Below are positions 12,501 to 23,994 of a stretch of DNA of 64,000 bases, piece by piece (the stretch's first letter is position 1; the number at the start of each line of letters is the position of its first letter). This DNA is from Hybos culiciformis (taxonomy: Eukaryota > Arthropoda > Insecta > Diptera > Hybotidae), in the NCBI GenBank assembly GCA_964007475.1, contig OZ023274.1, forward strand, positions 53,897,678 through 53,961,677. The letters are read 5' to 3'. The translations under genes were made by a program, and so were the position numbers. The notes below the pieces were generated by a model. It was not told the origin of the DNA and did no database searches. It saw only the letters and a program-made list of their open reading frames with translations.

Positions 12501-12862
12501 TTTAACATTTGTTGGTGTAATCGCCGTTTCCTTGAAATTGTCTGAATGGCCTGAAATTTGGAGGGGGGGTAGAGGCGGTGCCCAAACTTCCAAAACTGAA
12601 ATCAGTTTTTGGGGCTCGGGTCCCGTTTCGGAGATAGACCCCCCCAAAGTTTTCGTACATTTTTGTATGGGAAATTTTTTTTTTTGCCCGATTGGCCCTA
12701 TTTTTGGGAAAAGGGTAAAGGGGGTGCCCCAAAACAAGAAGGGGGGTGGGGGGCGGCGGGCGGGCGGTCTGGTGGTTGGTCCAACCACCAGACCGCCCGC
12801 CCGCCACCCCCCACCCCCCCTTTTTGTTTTGGAGCACCCCTACACTCTACAAAAAAAATTGG
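12501..12862. mobile_element. GC-rich hairpin element splitting the minus-strand zinc-finger gene
   Basis: A 362-bp insert, far more GC-rich than its surroundings, flanked by the 8-bp direct repeat GTTGAATT (12493-12500, 12863-12870). Its right part is a near-perfect palindrome of 60+60 bp (12721-12840) built on GGCGGGCGGGCGG and GGTGGTTGGT. The left part has GTTTCCTTGAAATTGTCTGA, which recurs reversed at 30.9 kb. A relative lies at 16225-16518. Open frames across it (proline/arginine-rich) are by-products of the palindrome. The insert introduces an early stop after the KRIQ of the interrupted finger. Confidence 0.7.
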
Positions 12863-13517
12863 GTTGAATTCTTTTATGCTCCTTAATATAGTCAAATCTA
12901 GTGAATCGTTTATTGCATATTGTGCAGGAAAACGGCTTAAAATTAACATATTTACTATTTGTGTAATTGAATGCATCAAATGAATCCAATGCTGATGTTG
13001 ATTGCTGAGAGTGATCAAAATGTTCCAATGATGTTGATGCTGTGATATCATTATGATTAGCTTGTTTTTTACGTTTTGTACTTGGCGGCTGAAAATCAGC
13101 ATCCTGTGATACATTATCTGAATTGTAATCATAAACAACAGACAACGAATCCAGTTCACATTTCAACAAATTTGGTTCAATTGTTATTTCTTCAACTTGA
13201 TCGTCGAAATTATTTTGATCCTCTTGAATTGGATCATTCTCAATGAGGACGGAATTATCATCTGAATCATCTGCATCTTTCATAAAATTTGATTGATTTT
13301 CATTCTTAATAGATTTTTGTTGGCTTGTATTTGATGGTCCATAGAATTTTCTTTTGTTAAAGAATGTCTTATCGGGTATTCCTCCGTATGATGAAGGAAT
13401 CGTTTTTATTATTTCAACAAAATAAACGTTTTCTAAAAAAAAAAAAAAAAAACTTAAAAATTGAGAAAAACAATGATTCCAGGTTAGTTGGTCAAAGAAT
13501 GGATGGATGAAACCTTA

Positions 13518-13956
13518 TATGGCTGTCACACTTCGGCTTTTTAATGGCTTTTTGAAAAAGCTATCATCGTTGTGGCTATTTAGTGGCTTTTTCCATACAA
13601 AATAAAAGAAAAAAAGCTAGTGGCTTTTCAAAAAGCCACTAGAAAATCAGGGATCAAATAACAAATGAGCTCTGTGAGAAAAAAATAAACTAAGAATTGC
13701 ATACTTTCAGGAAGTTGGCGGCTATTTTTTTAAAAAAAACGAATAAAAAAACAAAAAAAATTTCGGAAAAAAAAGGAAAAACATATTACAAAAAGAGAAA
13801 AAAAAAAGAAAAAAGTAAAAAATATTTCGGGAAAAAAAGGAAAAAGATATTACAAAAAGAGAAAAAAAAACAAAAAAAAAAAAAAAATGCAAGTGTGAAC
13901 GCATTTGAAAAAGCCACCATAAGTAGTGGCTTTTTAGTTGTAGTGTGACTCGCTTA
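13518..13956. mobile_element. PIF/Harbinger-like MITE in the zinc-finger intron
   Basis: Ends are TATGGCTGTCACACT and AGTGTGACTCGCTTA, flanked by TTA on both sides (13515-13517, 13957-13959). The plus-strand copy of the gene keeps the empty site with a single TTA. The interior is purine-rich (AAAAAG) low complexity with terminal motifs of the GGCTTTTTGAAAAAGC type. Confidence 0.8.
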
Positions 13957-13978
13957 TTAAAAATCTGCCAATTGGGAA

Positions 13979-14709
13979 CAGGGATGTCATATTTAAAAAG
14001 TGATTCGGCGGGAAAAAATTATTAATAAGCGAGTCACACTACAACTAAAAAGCCACTACTCATGACGGCTTATTTAAATGCGTTCACACTTGCACTTTTT
14101 GGTTTTTTTCTTTTTTTTTCTCTTTTTGTAATATCTTTTTCCTTTTTTTTTTGGGAATTTTTTTGTTTTTTTTTTTCGTTTTTGACCAAAAATTGCCGCC
14201 AACTTCCTAAAAGTATGCAATTGTTAGTTTATTTTTTTCTCACAGTGCTCATTTGTTATTTGATTCCTCATTTTCTAAAGGCTTTTTGAAAAGCCACTAG
14301 CTATTTGTCCTTTTTTTTGTATGGATAAAGCCACAAACCAGCTTTTTTCAAAAAGCCATTAAAAAGCCGAAGTGTGACAGCCTTATAAAGTAAAATAAAA
14401 TTTTCGTAACTCAAAATCTTTTTAAACTCTATAAACAATATAAACAAGTTTAAACCCTATACACATTATAAACAAGTTTAAACACTATAAACAATATAAA
14501 AAAGTTCAAACCCTATAAACATAAATGCGAATTCGGTTCAAGCGTACCAAAAGTTGATCGGGAACTCTTTTATATGCGTTTTGCCATAAAATAAAAATAA
14601 AAATTAACGAATTAAGTGCTGGCGGGAATTTAGAAGCGTAAGCGGGAAGCGGAAATAATGTAGTCCAAGCGGGAGGTTCCCGCCGATGGCGGGAGGTATG
14701 ACACCCCTG
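13979..14709. mobile_element. hAT-type non-autonomous element with 8-bp target duplication
   Basis: Termini CAGGGATGTCATA and TATGACACCCCTG are inverted repeats, flanked by ATTGGGAA at 13971-13978 and 14710-14717. The inverted gene copy near 35.27 kb preserves the unoccupied target. No transposase is encoded. A 360-bp element is nested inside. Confidence 0.88.
14026..14385. mobile_element. Second copy of the TTA/TAA MITE, nested in the hAT-type element
   Basis: Ends TAAGCGAGTCACACT and AGTGTGACAGCCTTA match the element at 13518 in opposite orientation. TAA flanks both sides (14023-14025, 14386-14388), the reverse complement of the TTA seen at the first copy. Confidence 0.8.
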
Positions 14710-15381
14710 ATTGGGAAGTATGAGTAGGAATTGCTATTCCTATGCCTGTACAATTGAAAGTTGAAAGTAACTTGACTCACTAATGATATTTGTATCTATA
14801 TCTTCATATAGATAGTCAAGTTAAAGAATTTTTCGTACTAGCTTAGGCCGAATGGGGAAATAAAAATTTATTTTACCCTTTTGCGCACAATTAACACTGG
14901 GAGGCTGAAATTAATAATGAAAATACCTAGGCAGGCAGTGTTAGATTATATCAACGAATCTATTTGACGGAAACTAAAAAAAAGATTTTTGCTTTGATGT
15001 TCTAGGTAGGTAGGTTAGGTATCTAAGACTAAGAACCTATATAAAGTTCCGGAATAAATCTTTCAAAAAGAAAGAAAGTCTTAATAATAAAAAACCAATA
15101 TTTAGGTACATGCACCTACCTTTTCTTGGAAAACATCCAAATTTGTGATTTGCAAAACTTTCAAATTTATTGAAATGTTCATCACAAAATTTGCAAATAA
15201 ATACAAATTCTTTTAAATTTTCGGAGAAAAAAATTTCTCCACAAAGAAAATTATATTCAATAGTCATGAGTTTGTTTTTTTTTTTTATTTATTTTTTTAA
15301 ATGTTTTATTATTTTCTTTTTGATTATTTTTATTAACTTTTTTGCTTAATTTTTTTTTTTATCAATTTTTATTTTTTTTTT

Positions 15382-15899
15382 AACGAGCGCGAAAATTTAA
15401 ACTCAGCCAGCGACATAAGCGACGCGACAAATTCTAATTCAATATTTTGAAAGCGACAGAACAAAATAAATATTTTTTAGTATTGAATGGAAGTTATCCA
15501 CTGTCAAAATCTTAAGTCCAGCCAGCGACAACGCGACACACCTTAAGCGACAACTCGACGCGACAGCTGAGCTACATTTGCGACAAAGCGACAGTTATGG
15601 TGAAGTTAGTGTTGACACAATTCAACTACTTGTACGCCGTAAAAAAGTTGCGTAAAACTCCATACAATTTAATTTGTTTACGTCGAATTGGGTCGACACT
15701 AACTCCACCTTTAATAAAAAAATTATTTTATTCAAATTAATGTTTGGTGATTCTCACTTATCAATTTTAGTTCAACTTTGAATAATTTCAAAAATTATTT
15801 GTAGAATTTATTACCGTGAAAGAAAGCAATTGAAAGAAGTGACAGAAGTGACTGATCATTAGGTTCAAGATTCTAAAAAGATAGTAAAGGTAGAAAAAG
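15382..15899. other. Intergenic region with CGACA-rich motifs
   Basis: It contains several repeats of the motif AGCCAGCGACA and related GCGACA strings, which also occur near 17.31 and 25.93 kb. No gene is seen. Confidence 0.4.
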
Positions 15900-16904
15900 G
15901 CGCCGTGACATTTGTCCGCGGGACATTTGTCCGCGATGAAATTTGTATGGAAAACTTCGCGGACAAATGTCATTTTGCAAAATGTCATTTGTCCGCGATT
16001 GTAAAATGTCATTTGTCCGCGATTGATTTTTCGAATTTTTAGCGGACAAATGTCATTTTGCAAAATGTCATTTGTCCGCGATTGAAATTTTTAATTTTTA
16101 GCGGACAAATGTCATTTTGCAAAATGTCATTTGTCCGCGATTGATTTTTCAGTTTTTTTAGCGGACAAATGTCATTTTGCAAAATGTCATTTGTCCGCGA
16201 TTGATTTTTCAATTTTGGAGATACTGCAGATTACGTGAACCACTCAGAATCGTCTGAAACTTGGAAAAGGGAAGAGGGGTAGAGTCCCCCCAAATTGTTC
16301 ATACATTTTGTATATGCAATTTTTTTTTTTTGCCCGATTTGCCCCTTAAAGAGAGGGGGTGGGGGGCGGCGGGCGGGCGGGTGGACTGGTGGTTGGTCAG
16401 TGGGATTTGCGGCGTCAGCCGCAAATCCCACTGACCAACCACCAGTCCACCCGCCCGCCCGCCGCCCCCCACCACCCTCTCTTGTTGTGTCGATTCTGAT
16501 TGGTTCACGTCATCTGCACTTTAGCCTCAAATTTTTAGCGGACATGTCATTTTCCAAAATGTCATTTGTCCGCGATTGCTTTTTTTAATTTTTAGCGGAC
16601 AAATGTCATTTTGCAAAATGTCATTTGTCCGCGATTGATTTTTTAACTTTTTAGCGGACAAATGTCATTTTGCAAAATGTCATTTGTCCGCGATTGATTT
16701 TTCAGATTTTTAGCGGACAAATGTCATTTTGCAAAATGTCATTTGTCCGCGATTAATTTTTATCGCGGACAAATGACATTTTGGAAAATGTCATTTGTCC
16801 GCGGCGGACAAAAGACATTTTGAATCGCGGACAAATGTCATTTTTATGTCCGCGATACAAAAACAAATCGCGGACAAATGTCCCGCGGACAAATGTCCAA
16901 CCCC
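15900..16904. mobile_element. Foldback-type element made of about 60-bp palindromic units, with 10-bp target duplication
   Basis: GTAGAAAAAG flanks the element (15890-15899, 16905-16914). The ends carry GACATTTGTCCGCG in inverted orientation. The interior has about eight units, each a near-palindrome around ATTTTGCAAAAT with GCGGACAAATGTC arms. They are separated by short T-rich spacers and split four and four by a nested GC-rich hairpin. There is no coding capacity. The right end matches the core of the big palindrome at 32525-32680. Confidence 0.8.
16225..16518. mobile_element. GC-rich hairpin element nested in the palindromic-unit element
   Basis: The inverted ends contain ACGTGAACCACTCAGAATCG on the left and a reverse-complement match on the right. 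The centre is a long GC-rich hairpin of GGCGGCGGGCGGGCGGG type with GTCA as the loop between GGGATTTGCGGC and GCCGCAAATCCC. It shares its core with the element at 12501. Confidence 0.75.
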
Positions 16905-17006
16905 CGTAGAAAAAGAATGCGGCATCGGCCTTCTTTATCTGGAATTGCCGTTTTAATGTAAAAAACGGCAATTATATTTCTACCTTGAAGCATTTTGACT
17001 ACTCAC

Positions 17007-17438
17007 TTGTTATTGAAAAAAAATTTACTAAGTGTTTTGAAACTACCTGACTCAAATTCGATAGTTTAATGTATTGTATTTAAGCACCACTATTTAATTT
17101 TTTTTCTTCCTTGAACACCACTATTTTTCACAAAATATTCCAATTTTCAAAGTCTATTGCTGGGTATTTATACACATTTGCCCAACAATTCCTGTTAAGG
17201 GGATCTTCTTGAGAGTCTAATGCATTGTCTCCAAAAGATGGATTTCGAATCAGAGTCCCGGAAAATACCGAAATTTCTATTTAAAAATACCCAATTTTCC
17301 AATAAAAAATGCAGCCAGCGACAACAAACCACACGCGACAAAAATAATTATTCTTAACGCAACAAAGCAAAATATTAGAAAATTTCAAGCTATTGAACTG
17401 GAATGAAATGGAAAAGGAAATCAAATCAGTCACAGTCA
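17007..17438 (+). repeat. Dispersed direct repeat, copy 1 (about 430 bp)
   Basis: About 90% similar by eye to 25634-26053. Shared blocks include CTCAAATTCGATAGTTTAAT, GCTGGGTATTTATACACATT and CAGCCAGCGACAACAAACCA. No coding potential or clear termini were found, so it is probably a transposon fragment. Confidence 0.7.
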
Positions 17439-17447
17439 GGACCAGCT

Positions 17448-18025
17448 CAGTGATGCCAGACGTAGGGAATATTCCCTACATGTAGGGAAATTATGTCATA
17501 AAAACACACTGTAGGGAAAAAAGGACAGATTTTTCAAATGTTAAAAAATGTAGGGATTTTTTCATCATGTTGGTTGGCCAATATTTTTTTTCTTAAATTC
17601 ATTGCAAATATTAATAATTACAAACGCAATATTTATTTTTTTATATAATTAATACTATAAAGTATATAATTATGTTCCTTGCTTTTTTAATGAATTTTTT
17701 TTTTGTTTAGTAAAATTTAGTATTAATTAATTATAATTATAAAATTAATAATAATGATTATTTTTTTTATACAATTAATGCTAAATCTAAATGTTACTGA
17801 AAATGAATTTGTAATTTTTTGATATATAAAAATAAAAAAGATCTCATAAAAAAACATGAAAAATAAATTTATTTAAAAAATTTGAAAAAAAAACTAAATA
17901 TCAGTATTTTTATAAAAAAAAATGTAGGGTAAAATGTAGGGAAAATTATCTATATAACATAGGGAAAAATAGGGAAATTTTTTGCTTGCTGTAGGGATTT
18001 TTAAATTTTCAATCTGGCATCACTG
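17448..18025. mobile_element. hAT-type MITE with CAGTGATGCCAGA ends
   Basis: CAGTGATGCCAGA at the left and TCTGGCATCACTG at the right form perfect 13-bp inverted repeats. They are flanked by GACCAGCT on both sides (17440-17447, 18026-18033). The interior is AT-rich with GTAGGGA motifs near both ends. Confidence 0.9.
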
Positions 18026-18734
18026 GACCAGCTCAGTTTGAATCAGAACGTTGAACAGTGAAGGTGGCATTTTTTTTTTTTTATTTTATTTATTTTTTTT
18101 TTTTTTTTATTTTTTATTTTTATTTTTTTTTTTTTAAACCTTCATGAGCGCTTCAGTTCAACTGTACGGAAGCAAAACAAAATGTTTTTACGAAATCACT
18201 AGGTGGGCAGAACCAAGCGTCTTTAATTTTAACAGATGTACGTTTTGTCTGTACCGTTTACACACACACTTCTTAAAGCAAATCGTAAGTAGTTTTACAA
18301 ATTTAAATTTTGCACCCCTTTCGAAGTCAGACTACTCCTATCACTTATTCTGATTTGTCTTAAACCTAAAATAATTCTCTGAAATAATTAGACTAAAAAA
18401 GATAAACTATTTTTTTTTAGGATAAACTCTAAGAGTCTGTTCACTTATTAAACGATTGAAAAAAAAGAAATCTCCCTTTTCTGTAAAACAAATGTCACAA
18501 TTTATAAATTGAGGACGTAATTTTCTGCATTCTGTATAATCTGCTAAAATCAACTACTTATAAAATAATATTTGGCCGACTGAAATCAAATACTTATAAT
18601 AATACGTGACCGACCGAATTTTCTTACCCATTTTTGCCGCTTTTTTCTTCTCTATACAATTTTAGTTTTTGAATTCACTTATAGTACGTTCCATAAGTCT
18701 CGGGTACCCTCCACACAGGACAATACCTCAGTTC

Positions 18735-19117
18735 CAGGGTTACCAACCTTTTCAAATGTTTCCCCCCAAAAAAATAAAATTTCCCCCTAAAAAACCCCTA
18801 AATTTTTTTTTTATAGATATTATAACAGCTATACTTATATACCTATGAGGATTTCAAATAGATGATTGAAGAAAAATATATAACGCACATCGTAAATTAT
18901 ATAAATAATAAAATTATTTATTTATAATAAAATTAGCAAATAAGGTATCTTATGAAATGCAATCAAAAATATTACAAATGTCATCTAAATCTTCGCTTTT
19001 AAGATCATACATCATACCCCTAAAAAAACCCCTGAAACAAATTACCCCCTAAAAATCCCTCTGTCAACAAAAAAAACCCCTAAATCTAGGGGGAAAACCC
19101 CTAAGTTGGTAACGCTG
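18735..19117. mobile_element. hAT-type MITE, copy A
   Basis: CAGGGTTACCAAC and GTTGGTAACGCTG ends are flanked by CTCAGTTC at 18727-18734 and 19118-19125. Sub-terminal CCCCCTAAAAA blocks are typical of this copy and of the inverted relative at 19292. Confidence 0.9.
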
Positions 19118-19291
19118 CTCAGTTCTGTGACAAATTTACTTTTGGAACGACAAAATCTGACAGCTAAGTCCGATGATTGAGACAATTTCTGCAAAAAATT
19201 CGTTCCAAAATGCTACCCTACCACAAAACTTCTGCAAAGGGAAATTTTAAAATTTCCCATAACAACCTCAGTTCTGGGCGTACTTTTTAGT

Positions 19292-19774
19292 CAGGGTTAC
19301 CAACTTAGGGGTTTTCCCCCTTGATTTAGGGTTTTTTTTTTCTGACAGGGGGATTTTTAGGGGGTAATTTGTTTCGGGGGTTTTTTTAGGGGTTTTGCTT
19401 AATGTAATATTTGTAATATTCTTAATTGCATTTCATAAGATACCTTATTATTATAAATAAATAATTTTATTAAGCCATATAATTTACGATGTGCGTTATA
19501 TATATATTTTAATTCAAGCAACTATTCGAAATCCCATGGCTATACGTTGACCATACACAAGAAGGTATGGATAGATGGGTTTGGGTTAAGTATGGCTTGA
19601 CACATGTTCCATAAAAAATGTTTGACATGTAAAATACATACCTAGAAATTAAAAATTTTGTGATGGATATAGCTATTATAATAGCTATATAAAAAAAAAA
19701 GAAAAATTTAGGGGTTTTTTAGGGGGAAATTTTATTTTGTTAGGGGGAAAGATTTGAAAAGGTTGGTAACCCTG
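19292..19774. mobile_element. hAT-type MITE, copy B (inverted relative of copy A)
   Basis: Perfect CAGGGTTACCAAC ends are flanked by TTTTTAGT at 19284-19291 and 19775-19782. It aligns to copy A in reverse with about 100 bp of extra sequence near 19.54-19.66 kb. Confidence 0.9.
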
Positions 19775-20088
19775 TTTTTAGTGCATTTTTTTCTAGGACA
19801 ATAACAAATAATAACAAAATGGGTATATTATTAGAAAAAAAATTATAAATAAAAAAATATTGAACCATATACTGACAAAAAATTTTATACAGGTTTTTTT
19901 TACACTTTGATTTTCAGTTTACATTTTACTATAGCTATTCTCACTTCCTTTATGAATTATGATATTGCATAATGCCGAAAATTTCTCATGTATTTTGTTG
20001 GTTTTTTGCGGCACTTGTGTAATATTTGTAAACAACAAAATATTGGAAAAAAAATTATGGGCAAGTCTACGATGCCTACGGCGTGGAT

Positions 20089-20315
20089 CTGATAATGGAT
20101 TCTTGTAGAACTCGACGTAATAAGACGAAAAGATCAAATAAAAATTTGCGATATCTCGCTTAGTTTTCAAGATATCAAACATTTTATTCATTTTAATATA
20201 AATTCATAAAAACCAGTTTAAATTGTGATATCTCGAAAACTAAGCGAGATATCGCAAATTTTTATTTTATCTTTTCGTCTTATTACGTCGAGTTCTACAA
20301 GAATCCATTATCAGA
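20089..20315. repeat. Long hairpin (about 94-bp arms) inside the nested element
   Basis: Arms starting TCTGATAATGGATTCTTGTA and containing GATATCTCGCTTAGTTTTC are repeated inverted around a 40-bp loop at about 20183-20221. A weaker relative is at 26.76-26.83 kb. Confidence 0.8.
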
Positions 20316-21413
20316 TGAAAAATAAATTAAGAAACTTCGTAAAGGGAGAACGGCAACATAAATTAGCATAATGTTAATAAGACATCAGCTGCTTGTAATT
20401 ATTTGCATATACTTTAATATTTGTTCACCAAATGCATGTAACCAATTTCCAAAATAGAAATACTTTTTCATCGGTGAATCACTAGTCAATAGGGAGTAAA
20501 AATTCATTTTGAAGTGTGAACTAACACATTCACTCAATTTTGGTCATGCATTTTAATAGTTTTTATGTGTTTATCTTAAAAACATTAAAAAATAAAAAAA
20601 GAATTTTAATTATTTCATTCAATTTGTATTTCTTTAAGCAAATTATAAGCAAATTATTAATAAATATACAAATTAATCTTCAAAATCTGAAAACAACAAA
20701 TGTCAAATTTTTTAACGATGCGCATATAAAATTTGTTAAGGTATATGATTTTAAAATTAAAATGGTGGCAATACCCTGTGCATAGGACTTTGCAGAAGGT
20801 ATTCCTAGGACTTTGCAGAAAAGGGAAATCTTGCGTGGAGGGTACCCGGACTTATGGAACGTACTATTAAAAGTAGACCTACAAATTTAGTTTGTTATGG
20901 GAAATTTAAAATTTCCCTTTGCAGAATTTAAAAAAGTAAAATTGAATTTGTGAACGGCTTTAGGACAAAATTATTTCATTTTTTTAAATAACAGCAGTAA
21001 AATCGTGTCGTTCACAAATTAAAAAACCTGGAATATTAAATCCGATTTTAATTTTTTCAATAATCACTAATAAGTGAACAGACTCTTAAATCTAGAAATC
21101 TGGAATATTTTAGAGCTACAAAATTAACTTGTAGTAACGTTAGTGTCTTGTTGTTGTAATATCAGTATTTTGTATCAAAAAATTGAATATAGAATGACGC
21201 TGCTGAACCCTTTAGTAATTGATCGGGGACGGGTGGCTGTTGTTAGTTCTGTAAATTTTTTTACTAAATTTAAAAAATTTGATTTTAATAGAATTGGAAT
21301 ATTTGAGAGTGTTTTAATGTTTTAGGCGAAGAAGAAGAAGAAGAAGAAGCTAAAATCATACTAAACTTGAAGACATGATATAAGAGAATTAATTATCAGG
21401 AACATTAACAAGT

Positions 21414-21688
21414 CGTCTATCTAGTTCTTAAGTGCCGTATACGCATTTTGGCACTTTTGGAGTTAGGGATTGCTGCTTCATACTAACTCGAAGGCGATCT
21501 TTCGAATGCTCTTCTCGAAATTTCAATAGCTCCTTCCGTTCTCAAAATATTTTTCCCCCCTATTTGACGTATATATATGCTAAATTTGGAACCAATTGTT
21601 TTGAGTCTTACAACTTCAAACTTAATTTGCCAAAAAAATACGAAAAATGCGTATAGGTACGGCACTTAAGAACTAGATAGGTAGACGA
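21414..21688. mobile_element. TIR element (MITE), about 275 bp
   Basis: The inverted ends contain CTAGTTCTTAAGTGCCGTA on both sides, followed inward by TACGCATTTT. The frame at 21432-21656 spans most of it but has no recognisable protein. The target duplication is unclear because the flanks are CTAT/ATAG-rich. Confidence 0.65.
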
Positions 21689-23649
21689 AGTGTGAAACAC
21701 GAACAAGAGTATATATGTGGCATGTGAGTAGAATCATAAAATGTTGCAAAAATATAATTTAAATAATTTTTTTTTTAAATCTTCACAAACCTAGTGAAAT
21801 TCAAGTTAAATTCTATTTCGATCCCACTTCGATCCCACTTCAAGTCTAGTTTAATTCTAGTTGAAACCTAGTTCATAAAAAATTTGTGATTCCTGTTGAG
21901 ATTAGGTTTGAAATATTGCATATGTAAATTTTATTGCTATAATGTTTTTTTTTTTTTTTTTAATCCTATCTTTATCGTTTTAGACATTTGGCTAAGGAAG
22001 ACTAGCAAAATATAGAACCAATTGATCCTCCAAGTAAATGAAAGTTGAAAAGAACTTTTATTTTTTATTCAAGATAAATTAAAGCTCAAGCGAATGGAAT
22101 TCTTTGACAGAAAATGAAAGGCAACAGAATATTGGATTACTAATTAATTCCGGAAAGATTTTTCGAGACGAAGACGTGCGCAGTCTTATTTGAATAACAT
22201 ATCCCGAGACTCCAGCTCTAGTTGAGATAAAAATTTTTAGCATTATTCGAATTTTGAATAATTTAATTGAACTTAAGAAAGGATTATTACAGGATAAAAT
22301 TAAAATTTGTCAATACCCAACAAACCAGAAGGGAGTAGATAGCAAAAAGATTAATCTTTAGATTAATCTTTTTTAAAATAAAGAGATCAAAAGATCGATG
22401 CTCAAACGAGAATGTAGAGATAGAAAAAAGATTAAACTTTTGATTAATCTTTTTTAAAATAGAGAGAGCGATAGACCATAATTTTTTTCGTTTCGCATTC
22501 GAATTTGAATTTCGATTTCGAACAATCAAAACAAAACAATAAACGTGTTTGTTTTAGTTGTAATTTATTGGTTGGAAATTAACAAAAATCAGGCTTTAAT
22601 AAAATTTTAATAAATTAATTTCAATAAGAAATTGAAGTAAAAATTAAAGTAAAAAAAAGAAAAATTAATAAACAAATAGGAAATAGGTAAGTACTGATAG
22701 TTCCAAATTTTGCACTACTACCTGCCGCTGGCTTACTGTAAAACTTTTATTTTCTCTTATTTTTCTTGTTACTATTTTAAAAAATGACAAATCCATTAAT
22801 ATTTTACCAATTTCCCATTATCCCATTGTCGGTAGGAATATTATTTTTTTTTTTTTTTCAATTTTCTATTTATCTTCTTGTAATCTTGTATTAATCTTTT
22901 ACCAATCTCCTATCAACCTATTAATATTTTATTAATCTTTTACTAAACTCCCGTCAATCTATATATGTTGATCTTTTTTTAATCTCCCATCAATCTTTTA
23001 ATATTGTATTAATTTTAATATATTCTTAACTCTTATTTACCAAAGACAATGGGCGATAAAAAAGTAATGGGACTATCTAAGAGGCAACTGAAGTATTTGA
23101 CATAAAAAAAAAAAAGAAATGGGAAACAGATTGCTGCCCTGAACTTGCTATTACATCTACACCTTCAGCTTCTAATTGTTCAAATTCATCTGATTTGAAA
23201 GTATTTCCAATATTAAAGAAAGTTTATTCCGTAAGTATGCATAATATTGAACGTAGCATTCAAAAGTGTAAGTTTTATTAATTTATAGATTCAGTACATC
23301 GATCTAACCTGATAGAAGAGATAGAATTAGGAGAGATAGAATTTACGAATGAGATGAAGTATTTATTCCACCGCGTTAAGCAAAATCATAATAATAATGT
23401 TTGGAAAAATGAAAAAAAATTGTAATAAGTAATAAGTAATGAATGAATGAATGTGATAATAATTATCTATATTATAAATTATAATAATAACAATAATATA
23501 TAAAATAATAAAATATTAATAATATTTTATATAAAATGATATAAAATGAACATGATAAATAAAATATATAAATATATAAAATTAATTGGTTTTTAATTTA
23601 ACCATATAAATAAATGAATGAATATAAAATCCTTTTTACTTTCACTAAT

Positions 23650-23994
23650 ATAAGACAGATTTTAGATATATACGGAGATCTATTAAAGATTGATTCGAAA
23701 GATAGATTTTTGATGTATATTGAGATCTTCTAAAGATTAATTATAAAGACAGATTTTTACTTTTCATTTGCACCTGTATTTACAAATTGACTTAAATTAT
23801 TTATTTTTAAAATCTCTGTAAACTCTTTTAAGAGATTTTAAAAATAAATAATTTAAGTCAATTTGTAAATACAGTGCAAATGAAAAGTTAAAATCTGTCT
23901 TTATAATTAATCTTTAGAAGATCTCAATATACATCAAAAATCTATCTTTCGAATCAATCTTTAATAGATCTCCGTATGTATCTAAAATCTATCT
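23650..23994. repeat. Perfect-looking palindrome of about 345 bp
   Basis: Arms of about 165 bp fold around 23822 (AAACTCTTTTAAGAGATTTT). They contain AATAAATAATTTAAGTCAAT and AGATCTTCTAAAGATTAATT with few mismatches. Confidence 0.85.

Larger units (their letters stand above)
12863..15267 (-). pseudogene. Interrupted 5' part of a C2H2 zinc-finger gene (inverted copy of the gene at 34713-36296)
   Basis: Exon 1 (15120-15267) encodes MTIEYNFLCGEIFF and a C-terminal C2HC-like motif (ICKFCDEHF, ANHKFGC). It ends in phase 1 at GTAGGT. Exon 2 starts at 13432 and encodes an acidic, Asn/Asp/Ser-rich region, then the finger FSCTICNKRFTRFDYIKEH. Compared with the plus copy it has a 123-bp in-frame deletion (41 codons, removing the finger HQCRQCFIEF) with an AC microhomology at the junction. 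The intron carries the elements at 13518, 13979 and 14026. The frame runs into the hairpin element after KRIQ and stops. The locus as it stands looks broken, although the insert is removable in frame and transcripts could rejoin the two halves. Confidence 0.75.
12863..15381. repeat. Left arm of a dispersed inverted duplication
   Basis: Apart from the inserted elements and the 123-bp deletion, this stretch is nearly identical, in reverse orientation, to 34600-36054. It covers the zinc-finger promoter region, exon 1, intron 1 and part of exon 2. Homology ends on one side at AATTCAAC, exactly where the hairpin element sits. On the other side it ends in poly-T/A at about 15381. Confidence 0.85.
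18684..20864. mobile_element. TIR element nested in the outer element; related to the one at 26077
   Basis: The ends read GTACGTTCCATAAGTC, then CGGGTACCCTCCAC, inverted at the other end and bordered by TA. Sub-terminal TATGGGAAATTTAAAATTTC and TTTGCAGAA motifs are shared with the element at 26077-27352, whose interior is similar in the opposite direction. It carries two hAT-type MITEs and a hairpin. No intact transposase was found; a short open frame at 20540-20785 is not recognisable. Confidence 0.75.
18432..21086. mobile_element. Outer Tc1/mariner-like TIR element of a transposon nest
   Basis: AGAGTCTGTTCACTTATTA at the left and its exact reverse complement at the right are bordered by TA. 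The similarity continues more weakly inward (AACGATTG-like). The element contains the whole inner element at 18684-20864, so its own sequence is only about 470 bp, without a transposase. Confidence 0.7.

Noticed and set aside
12532..12983. Overlapping long open frames on both strands with proline/arginine-rich products
   Set aside because: They are created by the GC-rich palindrome, which lacks stop codons in several frames, and include parts of the zinc-finger gene read in wrong frames.
13697..14289. Lysine-rich and phenylalanine-rich frames
   Set aside because: Translations of poly-A/G and poly-T/C tracts inside the MITEs.
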